Shown here: in pieces, positions 51,953-62,353 of the stretch
How the letters are laid out: every line of letters begins with the position of its first letter
How positions within the stretch are numbered: the stretch's first letter is position 1
Source of the DNA: Mycolicibacterium monacense
GTDB lineage: Bacteria > Actinomycetota > Actinomycetes > Mycobacteriales > Mycobacteriaceae
Assembly (NCBI RefSeq): GCF_010731575.1
Contig: NZ_AP022617.1
Span: 5,394,001 to 5,458,000, forward strand
DNA length: 64,000 nt
Direction: 5' to 3'
The notes under the pieces: model-generated
Seen by the model: only the letters and a program-made list of their open reading frames with translations
Told to the model about the DNA's origin: nothing
The model's database searches: none
Position numbers and translations under genes: made by a program

Positions 51953-53206
51953 CTAGGCGGGTTGCCAGTCGTACGAGGACTCGCGGTGGAACTTCGCGTC
52001 GATGCCCTGCTCCTCCTCGTCGGGGGAGACGCGGATGCCGACGGTCTTCTTCAGCGCGAACGCGATGACGTAGGCCACCACGAACGAGTAGAGCATCACC
52101 GCACCGGCCGCGACAGCCTGCTTCCACAGCTGGTCGATTCCGCCGCCGTAGAACAGCCCGTTGACGCCGTTCGGCATCCCCTCGCTGGCGAAGAAGCCGA
52201 TCAGCAGGGTGCCGATCACGCCGCCGACGAGGTGAACACCGACCACGTCGAGTGAATCGTCATAGCCGAAGCGGGTTTTGAGGCCGACCGCGTACACGCA
52301 CACCGCGCCGGCGATACCGCCGACGAAGATCGCGCCGATCGGGGTGACCGCACCGCAGGCGGGGGTGATCGCGACCAGGCCGGTGATGGCGCCCGAGGCC
52401 GCGCCGACGCCGGTGACGTGGCCGTCCTTGATCTTCTCCACGGCCAGCCAGGCCAGCACCGCCGCGCAGGTGGCGACGAACGTTGTGACCATGACGATGG
52501 CGGCCGAATTGCCCGCGGCCAGTGCGGAACCGCCGTTGAACGCATACCAGCCGGCCCACAGCAGTCCGGCGCCCAGCAGCGTCAGCGGCACGTTGTGCGG
52601 TTTGCGCAGCTGGCCGAACATCGCGGATTTGCCGAGCACGATCGCCACGGCCAGCGCGGCGGCACCGGCGTTGATGTGCACCGCGGTGCCACCGGCGAAG
52701 TCGACGGCGCCCAGGGTGTTGGCGATCCAGCCGCCGACCGAGTTCTCGGTCACGACGCCGTCGAATGCGAAGACCCAGTGTGCGACGGGGAAGTACACGA
52801 GCACCGCCCACAGCGTGGCGAAGCCCATCCAGGCGCCGAACTTCATCCGGTCGGCGACGGCACCGGAGATCAGCGCGACGGTGATCGCGGCGAACAGCGC
52901 CTGGAAGACGGCGAAGAGGCTGATCGGCAGACCGTCGACGGTGGTCATCGGCTCCAGCAGGTCCGTCATGCCGGCGAACTCGGTGAAGCTGCCGACGAAC
53001 CCTCCGTACGAGGTGCCGAACACCATGGAGAAGCCGAACAGGACCCACAGCAGCCCGACGGCTGCGACGGCCCCGAAGGTCATCATCATCATGTTGGTCG
53101 AGCTCTTCACGGAGACCATGCCGCCGTAGAACAGGGCGAGACCGGGGATCATCAGCGTGAGGCCGATGATGCAACACAGCATGAAGGCTGTGGTTCCTGT
53201 ATCCAT
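51953..53206 (-). CDS. amt: Ammonium transporter
   Basis: 417-aa Amt/Rh-family channel with about 11 hydrophobic spans (AFMLCCIIGLTLMIPGLALF, VYFPVAHWVFAFDGV and others). Conserved features are the Amt signature DFAGGTAVHINAGAAAL and the pore His in VGVHLVGGVIGTLLIG. A short cytoplasmic tail follows EEEQGIDAKFHRESSYDW. ATG 53206 has AAGG 7-8 nt upstream. First gene of the nitrogen module; GlnR control of such operons in mycobacteria is known, and a possible GlnR site is at 53294. No PII gene adjoins. Confidence 0.92.
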   Translation of the reverse strand: MDTGTTAFMLCCIIGLTLMIPGLALFYGGMVSVKSSTNMMMMTFGAVAAVGLLWVLFGFSMVFGTSYGGFVGSFTEFAGMTDLLEPMTTVDGLPISLFAVFQALFAAITVALISGAVADRMKFGAWMGFATLWAVLVYFPVAHWVFAFDGVVTENSVGGWIANTLGAVDFAGGTAVHINAGAAALAVAIVLGKSAMFGQLRKPHNVPLTLLGAGLLWAGWYAFNGGSALAAGNSAAIVMVTTFVATCAAVLAWLAVEKIKDGHVTGVGAASGAITGLVAITPACGAVTPIGAIFVGGIAGAVCVYAVGLKTRFGYDDSLDVVGVHLVGGVIGTLLIGFFASEGMPNGVNGLFYGGGIDQLWKQAVAAGAVMLYSFVVAYVIAFALKKTVGIRVSPDEEEQGIDAKFHRESSYDWQPA

Positions 53207-53293
53207 GTGAAACCTTTTCTGCGGTAAGCGGCCCACGGCAGGCCGATCACTGGCAGTAACCGATGTTTCTGTTACAGAGACAGGTTGGTTTGT

Positions 53294-53309
53294 GTTGCAA
53301 CGGCGTTAA
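53294..53309 (-). promoter_or_regulatory. Possible GlnR-binding site upstream of amt
   Basis: TTAACGCCGTTGCAAC on the minus strand matches the AC-N9-AC spacing of mycobacterial GlnR boxes (GTNAC-N6-GNAAC type). It lies 88 bp upstream of the amt start. Only one such pair was noticed. Confidence 0.4.
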
Positions 53310-53315
53310 TTGTGT

Positions 53316-53915
53316 TCAGAGCGACGGACGGCCCCACGCGCCGGCGAATGCGACGTCCACGAGGGGTAACCGCTCACGCGGCCGGGAGTCGCGTTCGACG
53401 ATCGCCTCGTCGGCGTGCGCGTAGTCACCCAGCCGCCCGACCGCGACGACGGCCAGCGGACGCACACCGTCGGGTACGCCGAACGCCGCCCGCGCCGCGT
53501 CGACGTCGAAGCCGGCCATCGGATGGGTGATCAGTGACCGCGACACCGCCTCGACGCTGAGGTTGGCGATCGCGGCACCCGCATCCAGTACGGCGTAGCG
53601 GGCGGTGCGCTCGTCGTCCCCCTCGTCGGCGCACACCAGGATCAGCGCGCTGGCCGCCTTCGCGTAGCTGTTGCCGCGGCGCAGGACCGCGCCCAACGCC
53701 TCGAAGGTCGGATCGCCGCGGCGTCCGACGACGAACCGCACCGGTTGCCGACCGCCCCACGAGGCCGCCCAGCGCGCGGCCTCCAACAGTGCGATCAGCT
53801 GCTCGTCGGTGAGTTCGGCGGCCGGGTCGAAGGCGCGGGGGCTCCAGCGGGCGGCGAGGTCGGGGTGGATGGGCACCTGGGTCTGCGCGGCGCGGTCGGA
53901 CGGTGGGTTGGCCAC
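53316..53915 (-). CDS. Nitroreductase-fold protein
   Basis: 199-aa nitroreductase superfamily protein. Opening residues [20 protein letters not shown] carry the paired Arg-type FMN contacts, then [20 protein letters not shown], a central [20 protein letters not shown] and a C-terminal [17 protein letters not shown]. Divergent from lysC. Different from the two island enzymes by its shorter form. Reaction unknown. Confidence 0.84.
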   Translation of the reverse strand: MANPPSDRAAQTQVPIHPDLAARWSPRAFDPAAELTDEQLIALLEAARWAASWGGRQPVRFVVGRRGDPTFEALGAVLRRGNSYAKAASALILVCADEGDDERTARYAVLDAGAAIANLSVEAVSRSLITHPMAGFDVDAARAAFGVPDGVRPLAVVAVGRLGDYAHADEAIVERDSRPRERLPLVDVAFAGAWGRPSL

Positions 53916-53960
53916 GCGTCGACGCTACCGGTGTGGCGTGCGTCGCCCCCGGACGGCGGA

Positions 53961-54009
53961 GGGAAAAAGCAGGTGCGCGCAGCCCTTATCCTTGGTGGGA
54001 CTTTTTCCC
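53961..54009. promoter_or_regulatory. 9-bp inverted repeat in the lysC upstream region
   Basis: GGGAAAAAG (53961-53969) and CTTTTTCCC (54001-54009) are perfect complements 31 nt apart. They lie 18-67 bp upstream of lysC. The second arm ends before the Shine-Dalgarno GAAAGG. It may form a leader structure or bind a dimeric protein. No known riboswitch sequence was recognised. Confidence 0.45.
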
Positions 54010-54027
54010 GCGCGAAAGGCTAGTTCA

Positions 54028-55293
54028 GTGGCGCTCGTCGTCCAGAAATACGGTGGGTCCTCGGTGTCGGACGCCGAGCGTATCCGCCGCGTCGCCGAAC
54101 GCATCGTCGAGACCAAGAAGGCGGGCAACGACGTGGTCGTCGTCGTCTCGGCGATGGGTGACACCACCGACGACCTGCTCGACCTGGCCAAGCAGGTGTG
54201 CCCGGCCCCGCCGGCGCGTGAACTCGACATGCTGCTCACCGCCGGTGAGCGCATCTCCAACGCCCTGGTGGCGATGGCCATCGAGTCCCTCGGCGCCCAG
54301 GCCCGCTCGTTCACCGGCTCGCAGGCGGGCGTCGTCACCACCGGCACCCACGGCAACGCCAAGATCATCGACGTCACCCCGACCCGGCTGCGGTCGGCGC
54401 TCGACGAGGGCCAGATCGTGCTCGTCGCCGGATTCCAGGGTGTGAGTCAGGACACCAAGGACGTCACCACGCTCGGCCGCGGCGGGTCGGACACCACCGC
54501 GGTCGCCGTGGCGGCGGCGCTCAACGCCGACGTCTGTGAGATCTACACCGACGTCGACGGCGTCTACACCGCCGACCCGCGCATCGTGCCCAACGCGCGC
54601 AAACTCGACACCGTCAGTTTCGAGGAGATGCTCGAGATGGCGGCGTGCGGCGCCAAGGTGCTCATGCTGCGCTGTGTGGAGTACGCCCGCCGCTATGACC
54701 TGCCCATCCACGTGCGCTCGTCGTACTCGGACAAACCCGGCACCATCGTCAAAGGATCGATCGAGGACATCGCCATGGAAGACGCCATCCTGACCGGAGT
54801 TGCTCACGACCGCAGTGAGTCCAAGGTCACCGTCGTGGGCCTGCCCGACGTCCCCGGTTACGCCGCCAAGGTGTTCCGCGCGGTCGCCGACGCCGACGTG
54901 AACATCGACATGGTGCTGCAGAACATCAGCAAGATCGAGGACGGGAAGACCGACATCACGTTCACGTGTGCGCGGGACAACGCCCCCGGTGCGGTGGAGA
55001 AGCTGACCTCGCTGCAGGACGAGATCGGGTTCACCCGCGTGCTCTACGACGACCACATCGGCAAGGTGTCGTTGATCGGCGCCGGGATGCGCAGCCATCC
55101 GGGCGTCACCGCGACGTTCTGCGAGGCGCTCGCGGAGGTCGGGGTGAACATCGACCTGATCTCGACATCGGAGATCCGGATCTCCGTGCTGGTCAAGGAC
55201 ACGGAATTGGACAAGGCGGTCGCCGCGTTGCACGAGGCGTTCGGCCTCGGCGGCGACGAAGAGGCCGTGGTGTACGCAGGGACGGGACGGTAA
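54028..55293 (+). CDS. lysC: Aspartokinase (alpha and internally started beta forms)
   Basis: 421-aa aspartate kinase, first enzyme of lysine/methionine/threonine/DAP synthesis. It begins [20 protein letters not shown], and shows [19 protein letters not shown] for the catalytic domain. Two ACT domains follow (from about residue 265). ATG 54775 codes Met250; from there the ORF gives 172 aa, the size of the beta subunit in mycobacterial aspartokinase. GTG 54028 is the start, GAAAGG is 9 nt upstream. asd follows after 6 bp. Confidence 0.95.
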   Translation: MALVVQKYGGSSVSDAERIRRVAERIVETKKAGNDVVVVVSAMGDTTDDLLDLAKQVCPAPPARELDMLLTAGERISNALVAMAIESLGAQARSFTGSQAGVVTTGTHGNAKIIDVTPTRLRSALDEGQIVLVAGFQGVSQDTKDVTTLGRGGSDTTAVAVAAALNADVCEIYTDVDGVYTADPRIVPNARKLDTVSFEEMLEMAACGAKVLMLRCVEYARRYDLPIHVRSSYSDKPGTIVKGSIEDIAMEDAILTGVAHDRSESKVTVVGLPDVPGYAAKVFRAVADADVNIDMVLQNISKIEDGKTDITFTCARDNAPGAVEKLTSLQDEIGFTRVLYDDHIGKVSLIGAGMRSHPGVTATFCEALAEVGVNIDLISTSEIRISVLVKDTELDKAVAALHEAFGLGGDEEAVVYAGTGR

Positions 55294-56334
<1,041 letters not shown>

Positions 56335-56341
56335 CCGACTG

Positions 56342-57487
56342 GTGTACCGGGGCCGCGTGATCGCCGTCGCGGTGCTGGCTGCCGCGTTGTGTGTACCCGC
56401 GGCGCAGGCTCAACCACCGACACCGGTGCCCGGTCCCGTGCTGCCGCCGTTGGCGCCGGGGCAGGTGGTGCGGCTCGGCCCGACCGCCGGAACCGGAACG
56501 CCCACCCGTGATTACGGGATCGGCGCGACCGATCTCTGTGAGTTCATGGAGTTCCCGAGCGGGATCCTGCAGGTCTGCGGTGACAGCTTCGCCGGGCAGG
56601 GGGTCGGCTTCGGTGGCTGGTATTCGCCGGTCGCCCTGCACGTCGAGACCGACTCGATCCTCGACCCCGCGGGGGTGCGCTACGACCGGGTCACCGGGGT
56701 GGACGCCCCGTTGCTGGCCGATCCGACGCCGGCGGGATCGTCGCAACTGCCTGCCGGTGTGGTGCAGATCAACCGCGAGAACTACATGCTGGTCACGACC
56801 ACCCGCGATCTGCGGCCGCAGAGCTCACGGTTGGTGAAAGCCGAAGCGGGGGAGGGTGGTTGGCGCACGGTGCCCGGTTCGGAGCGCGACGCCGGACATG
56901 CCGAGGGGCGACAGTCGCAGATCAGCGGTTACTACGATCCGATTCCGACGGTGGATTCGCCGAGCGGGTGGGTCTACATCGTGGCCGACAACTTCGACCG
57001 CAGCGGACCGGTGGTGCTGTACCGCGTTGCGCCGCAGGTGTTCACGGACCGCGATGAATGGCAGGGCTGGTCGGTCGAACGGGGTTGGGGCCACGAGCCG
57101 ACGCCGCTGTGGGCCGACCGCGTCGGTGAGATGAGCGTGCGGCAGATCGACGGCAAGACGGTGCTCTCGTACTTCAATGCCAGCACCGGGAACATGGAGA
57201 TCCGGGTGGCCGACAACCCGATCGGTCTGGGTGATGCGCCCGTGACGACGGTGGTGGTCGCGGAAGACTGGCCGGATCAGGCGGAGTTTCTGCCGCCACC
57301 GGAGGTCAACCGGTTGGCCCAGCCGTACGGCGGTTACATCTCGCCGGGCTCGACACTCGACGAGGTGCGGGTGTTCGTCAGTCAGTGGAACACCACTCCA
57401 CTCGGTGACAATGCGCCGTACCGGGTGATCCAGTTCGCGGTCAACCCGTTCAAACCGGGACAACCGGTGCCCTGGCCGCCTCGCTGA
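56342..57487 (+). CDS. Secreted DUF4185 protein (Rv3707c type)
   Basis: 381-aa exported protein. A signal peptide (about 1-24, ending AAQAQPP) is followed by a domain that looks like the DUF4185 beta-propeller-type fold: LCEFMEFPSGILQVCGDSFA, FGGWYSPVALHVET and QAEFLPPPEVNRLAQPYGGY. It lies 7 bp after asd and may be co-transcribed. The function is unknown; DUF4185 domains occur in carbohydrate-related envelope proteins. Confidence 0.82.
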   Translation: MYRGRVIAVAVLAAALCVPAAQAQPPTPVPGPVLPPLAPGQVVRLGPTAGTGTPTRDYGIGATDLCEFMEFPSGILQVCGDSFAGQGVGFGGWYSPVALHVETDSILDPAGVRYDRVTGVDAPLLADPTPAGSSQLPAGVVQINRENYMLVTTTRDLRPQSSRLVKAEAGEGGWRTVPGSERDAGHAEGRQSQISGYYDPIPTVDSPSGWVYIVADNFDRSGPVVLYRVAPQVFTDRDEWQGWSVERGWGHEPTPLWADRVGEMSVRQIDGKTVLSYFNASTGNMEIRVADNPIGLGDAPVTTVVVAEDWPDQAEFLPPPEVNRLAQPYGGYISPGSTLDEVRVFVSQWNTTPLGDNAPYRVIQFAVNPFKPGQPVPWPPR

Positions 57488-57495
57488 CGGCGGCC
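57474..57495 (+). terminator. Possible intrinsic terminator after the DUF4185 gene
   Basis: Hairpin GGCCGCC-TCGCTGAC-GGCGGCC with a 7-bp GC stem that spans the stop codon. No U-run follows, as is common in mycobacteria, so it could also be chance. Confidence 0.35.
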
Positions 57496-57554
57496 GCCAC
57501 ACCTTCACAGCGGATTCATAGCCCATACAGGACCCGCACAGAAGCGGCACTCGC

Positions 57555-57989
57555 ATGATCGGGCGCATGACCGAAACACCTTCGACCCCAGCGTCGCCCG
57601 CCGACCCCAAGACCGAACCCGTCTTCACCGACACACCGCCCCCGGCCTACCCGGCCGCGCCCACCGAGGAGCGCCGCCGGCCCGGCCGCGTGACCACCAT
57701 CGCCGCCTGGGTCGGCATCGTGGCGGGCGTCGTGTTCATCGTCGCCGTCGTCTTCTTCTCCGGGTTCGTGCTGGGCAAGAACTCCGGCGATGGATTTCAG
57801 CGGGGTGGGGGTGCCGGTCACGGCCAGATGATGTTCCACCGCGACGGGCCTCCCGGGATGTCCCCGATGGGTCCGCGCGGCCAGTTCGAACGGCCCGGCA
57901 TGCCGTTCGGGCCAGGTCAGCCCGGTATGCAAACCCCGCAGCAGACCCAGCCGGGAAGCCCCGCGACCACGGCTCCCGCACGTCCGTGA
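57555..57989 (+). CDS. Proline-rich single-span membrane protein (Rv3706c type)
   Basis: 144-aa protein. A Pro/Thr-rich N-terminus is followed by one transmembrane span (about residues 45-72, TTIAAWVGIVAGVVFIVAVV). The outer part is Gly/Pro/Met-rich, GHGQMMFHRDGPPGMSP and FGPGQPGMQTPQQ. ATG 57567 is an alternative start. A conserved mycobacterial neighbour; function not known. Envelope location is inferred from the transmembrane segment. Confidence 0.8.
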   Translation: MIGRMTETPSTPASPADPKTEPVFTDTPPPAYPAAPTEERRRPGRVTTIAAWVGIVAGVVFIVAVVFFSGFVLGKNSGDGFQRGGGAGHGQMMFHRDGPPGMSPMGPRGQFERPGMPFGPGQPGMQTPQQTQPGSPATTAPARP

Positions 57990-58009
57990 CGAGGCTCATG
58001 CCCAGCTAA

Positions 58010-58029
58010 TCTTGACCCACTCCAGATAC
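58010..58029 (+). promoter_or_regulatory. FurA-box-like sequence before the Fur gene
   Basis: TCTTGACCCACTCCAGATAC resembles the start of the self-binding FurA site of mycobacterial furA promoters (recollection: TCTTGACT...TTCCAGAAA). TTGACC may be a -35 element. The Fur start codon is 17 bp downstream, which leaves little room for a 5' leader. Confidence 0.35.
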
Positions 58030-58046
58030 GGCGGACACTCGATGGA

Positions 58047-58508
58047 GTGACCCCGGCGCGTGAGACGACCCCCGAGGCCCGGCTGCGGGCCTCGGGTCTC
58101 CGTGTCACCGCGCCCCGGCTCGCCGTCCTGTCCGCCCTCGAACAGGCGCCGCACTCGACGGCCGACGACGTCGCGAAACAGGTGCGCGAGGCGCTCGGGA
58201 AGGTCTCCACCCAGGCGATCTACGACGTCCTGCGGGCCTGCGTCTCCGCCGGCCTGGTTCGGCGCATCGAGCCGGCGGGTTCGTCGGCGCGCTACGAGAC
58301 ACGCATCGGCGACAACCACCACCACCTGGTGTGCCGCCGCTGCGGCCGGGTGGCGGATGTCGACTGCATCGTCGGGGCGGCACCGTGCCTCGGCCACGCC
58401 CCCCTCGAGGACGGTTTCACCGTCGACGAGGCCGAAGTCGTCTTCTGGGGCACATGCGCGGATTGTCGCGCGGAGCCGCCGGCGGCCGGGGCGTCTTGCC
58501 GTCTGTGA
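58047..58508 (+). CDS. Fur-family transcriptional regulator (FurA-like)
   Basis: 153-aa Fur protein. The winged-helix domain begins LRASGLRVTAPRLAVLSAL and holds TQAIYDVLRACVSAGLVRRI. Dimer/metal domain: RIGDNHHHLVCRRCGRVADV, two CxxC pairs (VCRRC and TCADC) suggest a structural zinc. Close to FurA, the peroxide-sensing repressor of katG in mycobacteria. No katG follows; instead an Ohr gene starts 23 bp downstream. GTG 58047 is the start. Confidence 0.88.
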   Translation: MTPARETTPEARLRASGLRVTAPRLAVLSALEQAPHSTADDVAKQVREALGKVSTQAIYDVLRACVSAGLVRRIEPAGSSARYETRIGDNHHHLVCRRCGRVADVDCIVGAAPCLGHAPLEDGFTVDEAEVVFWGTCADCRAEPPAAGASCRL

Positions 58509-58531
58509 CCGGGCTGGCATGATCGTTGACC

Positions 58532-58960
58532 ATGAGCATCGAAGTGAAGTACACCGCAGAGTCGACGGCCAGCGGCGGCGGCCGCAACGGCCACGTGAAA
58601 TCCAGCGACGACAAGATCGACTTCGACACCCGCCCGCCCAAGGAGTTGGGTGGCAGCGGTGAGGGTGTGAACCCCGAGCTGCTCTTCTCGGCCGGCTACG
58701 CCGCGTGCTTCCTGGGTGCGCTGCGCCTGCAGGCCAAGAACAACGACGTCGAGATCGACGAGGCGTCGGCGATCACCGCCCAGGTCGGCTTCGGCCCGGA
58801 CTCCGAGGGTGGCTTCGGCATCACCGCGCACCTGATCGGCTACCTGCCCGGGCTCGAGCAGTCCGTCGCCGATGACCTCATGGCGAAGGCGCACGCGTTC
58901 TGCCCGTACTCCAAGGCCACCCGCGGCAACATCGACGTGAAGCTGTCGGCGAAGGTCTAG
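58532..58960 (+). CDS. ohr: Ohr-type organic hydroperoxide reductase (OsmC family)
   Basis: 142-aa Ohr protein. Reactive cysteines are in AGYAACFLGAL and AFCPYSKATRGNI. The N-terminal TAESTASGGGRNGHV and RPPKELGGSGEGVNPELLFS are typical. It reduces organic hydroperoxides using lipoyl or mycothiol-type partners. Usually regulated by OhrR (MarR); here it follows a Fur gene, so the two may be a peroxide-response operon. No MarR gene is present nearby. Confidence 0.92.
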   Translation: MSIEVKYTAESTASGGGRNGHVKSSDDKIDFDTRPPKELGGSGEGVNPELLFSAGYAACFLGALRLQAKNNDVEIDEASAITAQVGFGPDSEGGFGITAHLIGYLPGLEQSVADDLMAKAHAFCPYSKATRGNIDVKLSAKV

Positions 58961-59604
58961 TGCCCATGCGGCTTCTGGTGGGCGTCGCCGCGGCCGGTCT
59001 CGTACTGGCCGCGGCGCCGCTCGCACAGGCCCGCCCCTCGGATCCGGGCGTGGTCAACTACGCCGTGCTCGGCAAGGGTTCGGTGGGCAACATCGTCGGC
59101 GCCACCCTGCGGTGGGAATCGTTCTTCACCAACCCGGTGCAGGCGTTCTACGTCGACAACCCGGTCTGCAACAACTGGGCCGACATCGGGCTCCCCGAGG
59201 TCTACAACGATCCCGACCTGGCCTCGTTCAACGGCGCCGTCGCGCAGGAATCTCCCACTGACGCCACCCACCTGGTCAAACAGGCGATCGGCGTGTACGC
59301 CACGACCGACGCCGCCGAGCGTGCCTACCGCCGCGTCGTCGACCGCACCGCGGGCTGCGCGGGTCAGACCACCGCGATGCACCTCGACAACTTCACCACC
59401 CAGGTGTGGACGTTCACCGGCGGTCCCGCCGGCGTCGCGGACGCCGACTGGGTCAAACAGGAAGCGGGCACCGACCGGCGCTGCTTCACCACCACCCGCA
59501 AGCGCGAGAACGTCCTGCTGCAGGCGAAGGTGTGCCAATCCGGCAACGGCGGCCCGGCGGTCAACGTGCTGGCCGGCGCCATGCAGAACACGCTGGGGCA
59601 ATGA
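58960..59604 (+). CDS. Secreted PknH-sensor-like protein (Rv3705c type)
   Basis: 214-aa exported protein. The signal peptide (about 1-26) ends LAQARPSD. The mature part has four cysteines (NPVCNNW, AGCAGQ, RRCFTT, AKVCQSG) in the spacing of PknH extracellular sensor domains, which form two disulfides. Starts at GTG 58960, overlapping the Ohr stop by one base; ATG 58966 is possible. Ligand unknown. 167 bp of non-coding sequence follow before egtA, with no clear feature. Confidence 0.83.
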   Translation: MPMRLLVGVAAAGLVLAAAPLAQARPSDPGVVNYAVLGKGSVGNIVGATLRWESFFTNPVQAFYVDNPVCNNWADIGLPEVYNDPDLASFNGAVAQESPTDATHLVKQAIGVYATTDAAERAYRRVVDRTAGCAGQTTAMHLDNFTTQVWTFTGGPAGVADADWVKQEAGTDRRCFTTTRKRENVLLQAKVCQSGNGGPAVNVLAGAMQNTLGQ

Positions 59605-59771
59605 CCGGCGGCATTGCCGGCACGCGCATGTCACCAAGCTGTCACGCATAAATAGGGTGCACTTGTCGGTCCGCTCTGGACAATGAGGACGGTAGCGGTG
59701 ATCGGCCGATCCCGCGGCTGCCAACCAGCGGTCCAGTCCCAGCGTCCGGACCCGGGGAGGGATGGGTTCAG

Positions 59772-61046
59772 ATGACCGTTCCGACGACCTACGACCCGGG
59801 GTGCGATACGGCACCCGACGAATTCGCCTCGGCGGCCGACGCCGCCGAACACATCACCGAACACTGTCTGCACGACGGGCCGGTCGGCCAGGTCGGCCTC
59901 GAGGTCGAGGCGCATTCGTTCGATCTGGCGGACCCACGCCGTCGCCCCGACTGGGGTGAGGTGACGGATGCGATCGCCGGTGTCGGGGCACTGCCCGGGG
60001 GCAGCAGGATCACCGTCGAACCCGGTGGCGCGGTGGAACTGTCCGGCCCGCCCGCGGACGGATCGGTGGCCGCGATCGCCGCGATGACCTCCGACCGGGC
60101 CGTGCTGCGCACGGCCTTCGCGCAGCGCGGGCTCGGGCTGGTGCTCGTGGGCGCCGACCCGCTGCGCCGGCCGCGCCGCGTCAACCCCGGCGGCCGGTAC
60201 TCCGCGATGGAGGCCTTCTTCACCGCGAGCGGTACCGGCGCGGCGGGTGCGTTCATGATGACCTCGACCGCGTCGATCCAGCTCAACCTCGACGCCGGAC
60301 CCCGGCGCGGCTGGGCCGACCGGGTCCGGCTGGCACATGCGCTCGGCCCGACGATGATCGCCGCCACGGCCAACTCCCCGCTGCTCGCCGGCCGGTTCTC
60401 GGGGTGGCAGAGCAGCAGGCAGTGGGTCTGGGGTGAGCTCGACGAAGCCCGCTGCGGGCCGGTGCTCGGCGCCAGCGGGGACGACCCGGCCAGCGACTGG
60501 GCCCGCTACGCGCTGCGCGCCCCGGTGATGCTGGTGCACAATCCCGAGCCGGTGCCGGTCACGGACTGGGTGCCGTTCGCCGAGTGGGCCGACGGACAGA
60601 CCCTCCTCGGCGGCCGGCGTCCGACACGGTCGGACCTCGAATACCACCTGACCACCCTCTTCCCGCCGGTGCGCCCGCGCCGCTGGCTCGAAATCCGTTA
60701 TCTGGACGCGGTTTCCGACGCCCTGTGGCCGGCCGTCGCCTTCACGCTGACCACCCTGCTCGACGATCCGGCGGCCGCCGACATCGCCGCGGAGGCCACC
60801 GAGTCGGTGGCCACGGCCTGGGACCGGGCCGCGCGTATCGGGCTCGGCGACCGCCGACTGCACGCCGCGGCGCTGCGCTGCGTCGAGACCGCCGCCGAGC
60901 GGGCACCCGCAGCCGTGATGGAATCGATGCAGCAGTTGGTGCGTTCGGTCGAAGAAGGCAGATCACCGGCCGACGACTTCGCCGACCGCGCGGTCGCCTA
61001 CGGGATCGGACCAGCCGTACGCCAACTCGCGAAAGGTGAGTCTTGA
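59772..61046 (+). CDS. egtA: Glutamate-cysteine ligase EgtA
   Basis: 424-aa gamma-glutamylcysteine ligase, first step of ergothioneine assembly. It holds [27 protein letters not shown] (ATP/Glu site) and [16 protein letters not shown]. The ATG start follows GGGAGGGA. Starts the egtABCDE operon. Stop overlaps egtB start. Confidence 0.93.
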   Translation: MTVPTTYDPGCDTAPDEFASAADAAEHITEHCLHDGPVGQVGLEVEAHSFDLADPRRRPDWGEVTDAIAGVGALPGGSRITVEPGGAVELSGPPADGSVAAIAAMTSDRAVLRTAFAQRGLGLVLVGADPLRRPRRVNPGGRYSAMEAFFTASGTGAAGAFMMTSTASIQLNLDAGPRRGWADRVRLAHALGPTMIAATANSPLLAGRFSGWQSSRQWVWGELDEARCGPVLGASGDDPASDWARYALRAPVMLVHNPEPVPVTDWVPFAEWADGQTLLGGRRPTRSDLEYHLTTLFPPVRPRRWLEIRYLDAVSDALWPAVAFTLTTLLDDPAAADIAAEATESVATAWDRAARIGLGDRRLHAAALRCVETAAERAPAAVMESMQQLVRSVEEGRSPADDFADRAVAYGIGPAVRQLAKGES

Positions 61047-62353
61047 CTGCACGTGACACCCTGGCCGACGAACTGGGCAGAGCACGCGACCGCACGCTCC
61101 GGCTGGTCGACTTCGACGACATGGAGTTGCGGCGGCAGTACGACCCGCTGATGAGCCCGCTGGTCTGGGACCTCGCGCACATCGGACAGCAGGAGGAATT
61201 CTGGCTGCTGCGCGATGGCAACGCCGACCGGCCCGGAATGCTCGCCCCGGGCGTCGAACGTCTCTACGACGCCTTCGTCAACTCACGCGCCACCCGGGTG
61301 AACCTGCCCCTTCTGCCCCCGACCGACGCCCGCGCGTACTGCCGGACCGTGCGCGACAAGGTCCTCGACAGCCTCGACGCCCTACCCGACGACGACGCCG
61401 AGAACGCCTTCCGCTTCGCGTTGGTGATCAGCCATGAGAACCAGCACGACGAGACCATGCTCCAGGCGCTGAACCTGCGGACCGGGGCGCCGCTGCTCGA
61501 GGCCGGCGCAGCGCTTCCCGCCGGTCGGTCCGGCGTCGCGGGGACCGCGGTCTCGGTGCCGGGTGGACCGTTCGTGCTGGGCGTCGACGCCGTCACCGAA
61601 CCGCATTCGCTCGACAACGAGCGCCCCGCGCACATCGTCGACGTCCCCGGTTTCCGGATCGGGCGGGTGCCCGTCACCAACGGCGAATGGCAGCAGTTCG
61701 TCGACGACGGTGGCTACTCGCAGCGGCAGTGGTGGTCCGCAGCCGGCTGGGCGCACCGCCAGGAAGCCGGGCTGACCGCTCCGCAGTTCTGGAACGGTGA
61801 CGGCACCCGCACGCGGTTCGGCCACGTCGAGCAGATCCCCGCCGACGAACCCGTCCAGCACGTCACGTTCTTCGAGGCCGAGGCATACGCCCGCTGGGCC
61901 GGGGCGCGTCTGCCCACCGAGATCGAATGGGAGAAGGCCTGCGCGTGGGATCCCGCTGCCGGGCAACGTCGCCGCTACCCGTGGGGATCGTCGGCGCCGA
62001 CCGCGCACCTGGCCAACCTGGGCGGAGACGCGTTGCGGCCCGCACCCGTCGGCGCGTACCCGGCCGGGGCGTCGGCGTACGGCGCCGAACAGATGCTCGG
62101 AGACGTGTGGGAGTGGACCACCTCCACGCTGCGTCCCTGGCCCGGTTTCACCCCGATGATCTACGACCGGTACTCGCAGCCGTTCTTCGACGGCACCGGA
62201 TCCGGTGACTACCGCGTGCTGCGCGGCGGGTCGTGGGCGGTCGCGCCGGAGATCCTGCGGCCCAGTTTCCGCAACTGGGACCATCCGATCCGGCGGCAGA
62301 TCTTCTCCGGGGTCCGGTTGGCGTGGTCCGACGAGCAGGTGGGTGTGGCCTGA
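61043..62353 (+). CDS. egtB: Ergothioneine biosynthesis iron enzyme EgtB
   Basis: 436-aa non-haem iron sulfoxide synthase that couples hercynine and gamma-glutamylcysteine with O2. N-terminal DinB-like domain has the metal His in DLAHIGQ and the pair in [11 protein letters not shown] (HxxxH). The C-terminal FGE-sulfatase fold begins [11 protein letters not shown] and includes [14 protein letters not shown] and EWTTSTL. TTG 61043 start with AAAGG upstream overlaps the egtA stop by 4 bp. Confidence 0.94.
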   Translation: MTARDTLADELGRARDRTLRLVDFDDMELRRQYDPLMSPLVWDLAHIGQQEEFWLLRDGNADRPGMLAPGVERLYDAFVNSRATRVNLPLLPPTDARAYCRTVRDKVLDSLDALPDDDAENAFRFALVISHENQHDETMLQALNLRTGAPLLEAGAALPAGRSGVAGTAVSVPGGPFVLGVDAVTEPHSLDNERPAHIVDVPGFRIGRVPVTNGEWQQFVDDGGYSQRQWWSAAGWAHRQEAGLTAPQFWNGDGTRTRFGHVEQIPADEPVQHVTFFEAEAYARWAGARLPTEIEWEKACAWDPAAGQRRRYPWGSSAPTAHLANLGGDALRPAPVGAYPAGASAYGAEQMLGDVWEWTTSTLRPWPGFTPMIYDRYSQPFFDGTGSGDYRVLRGGSWAVAPEILRPSFRNWDHPIRRQIFSGVRLAWSDEQVGVA

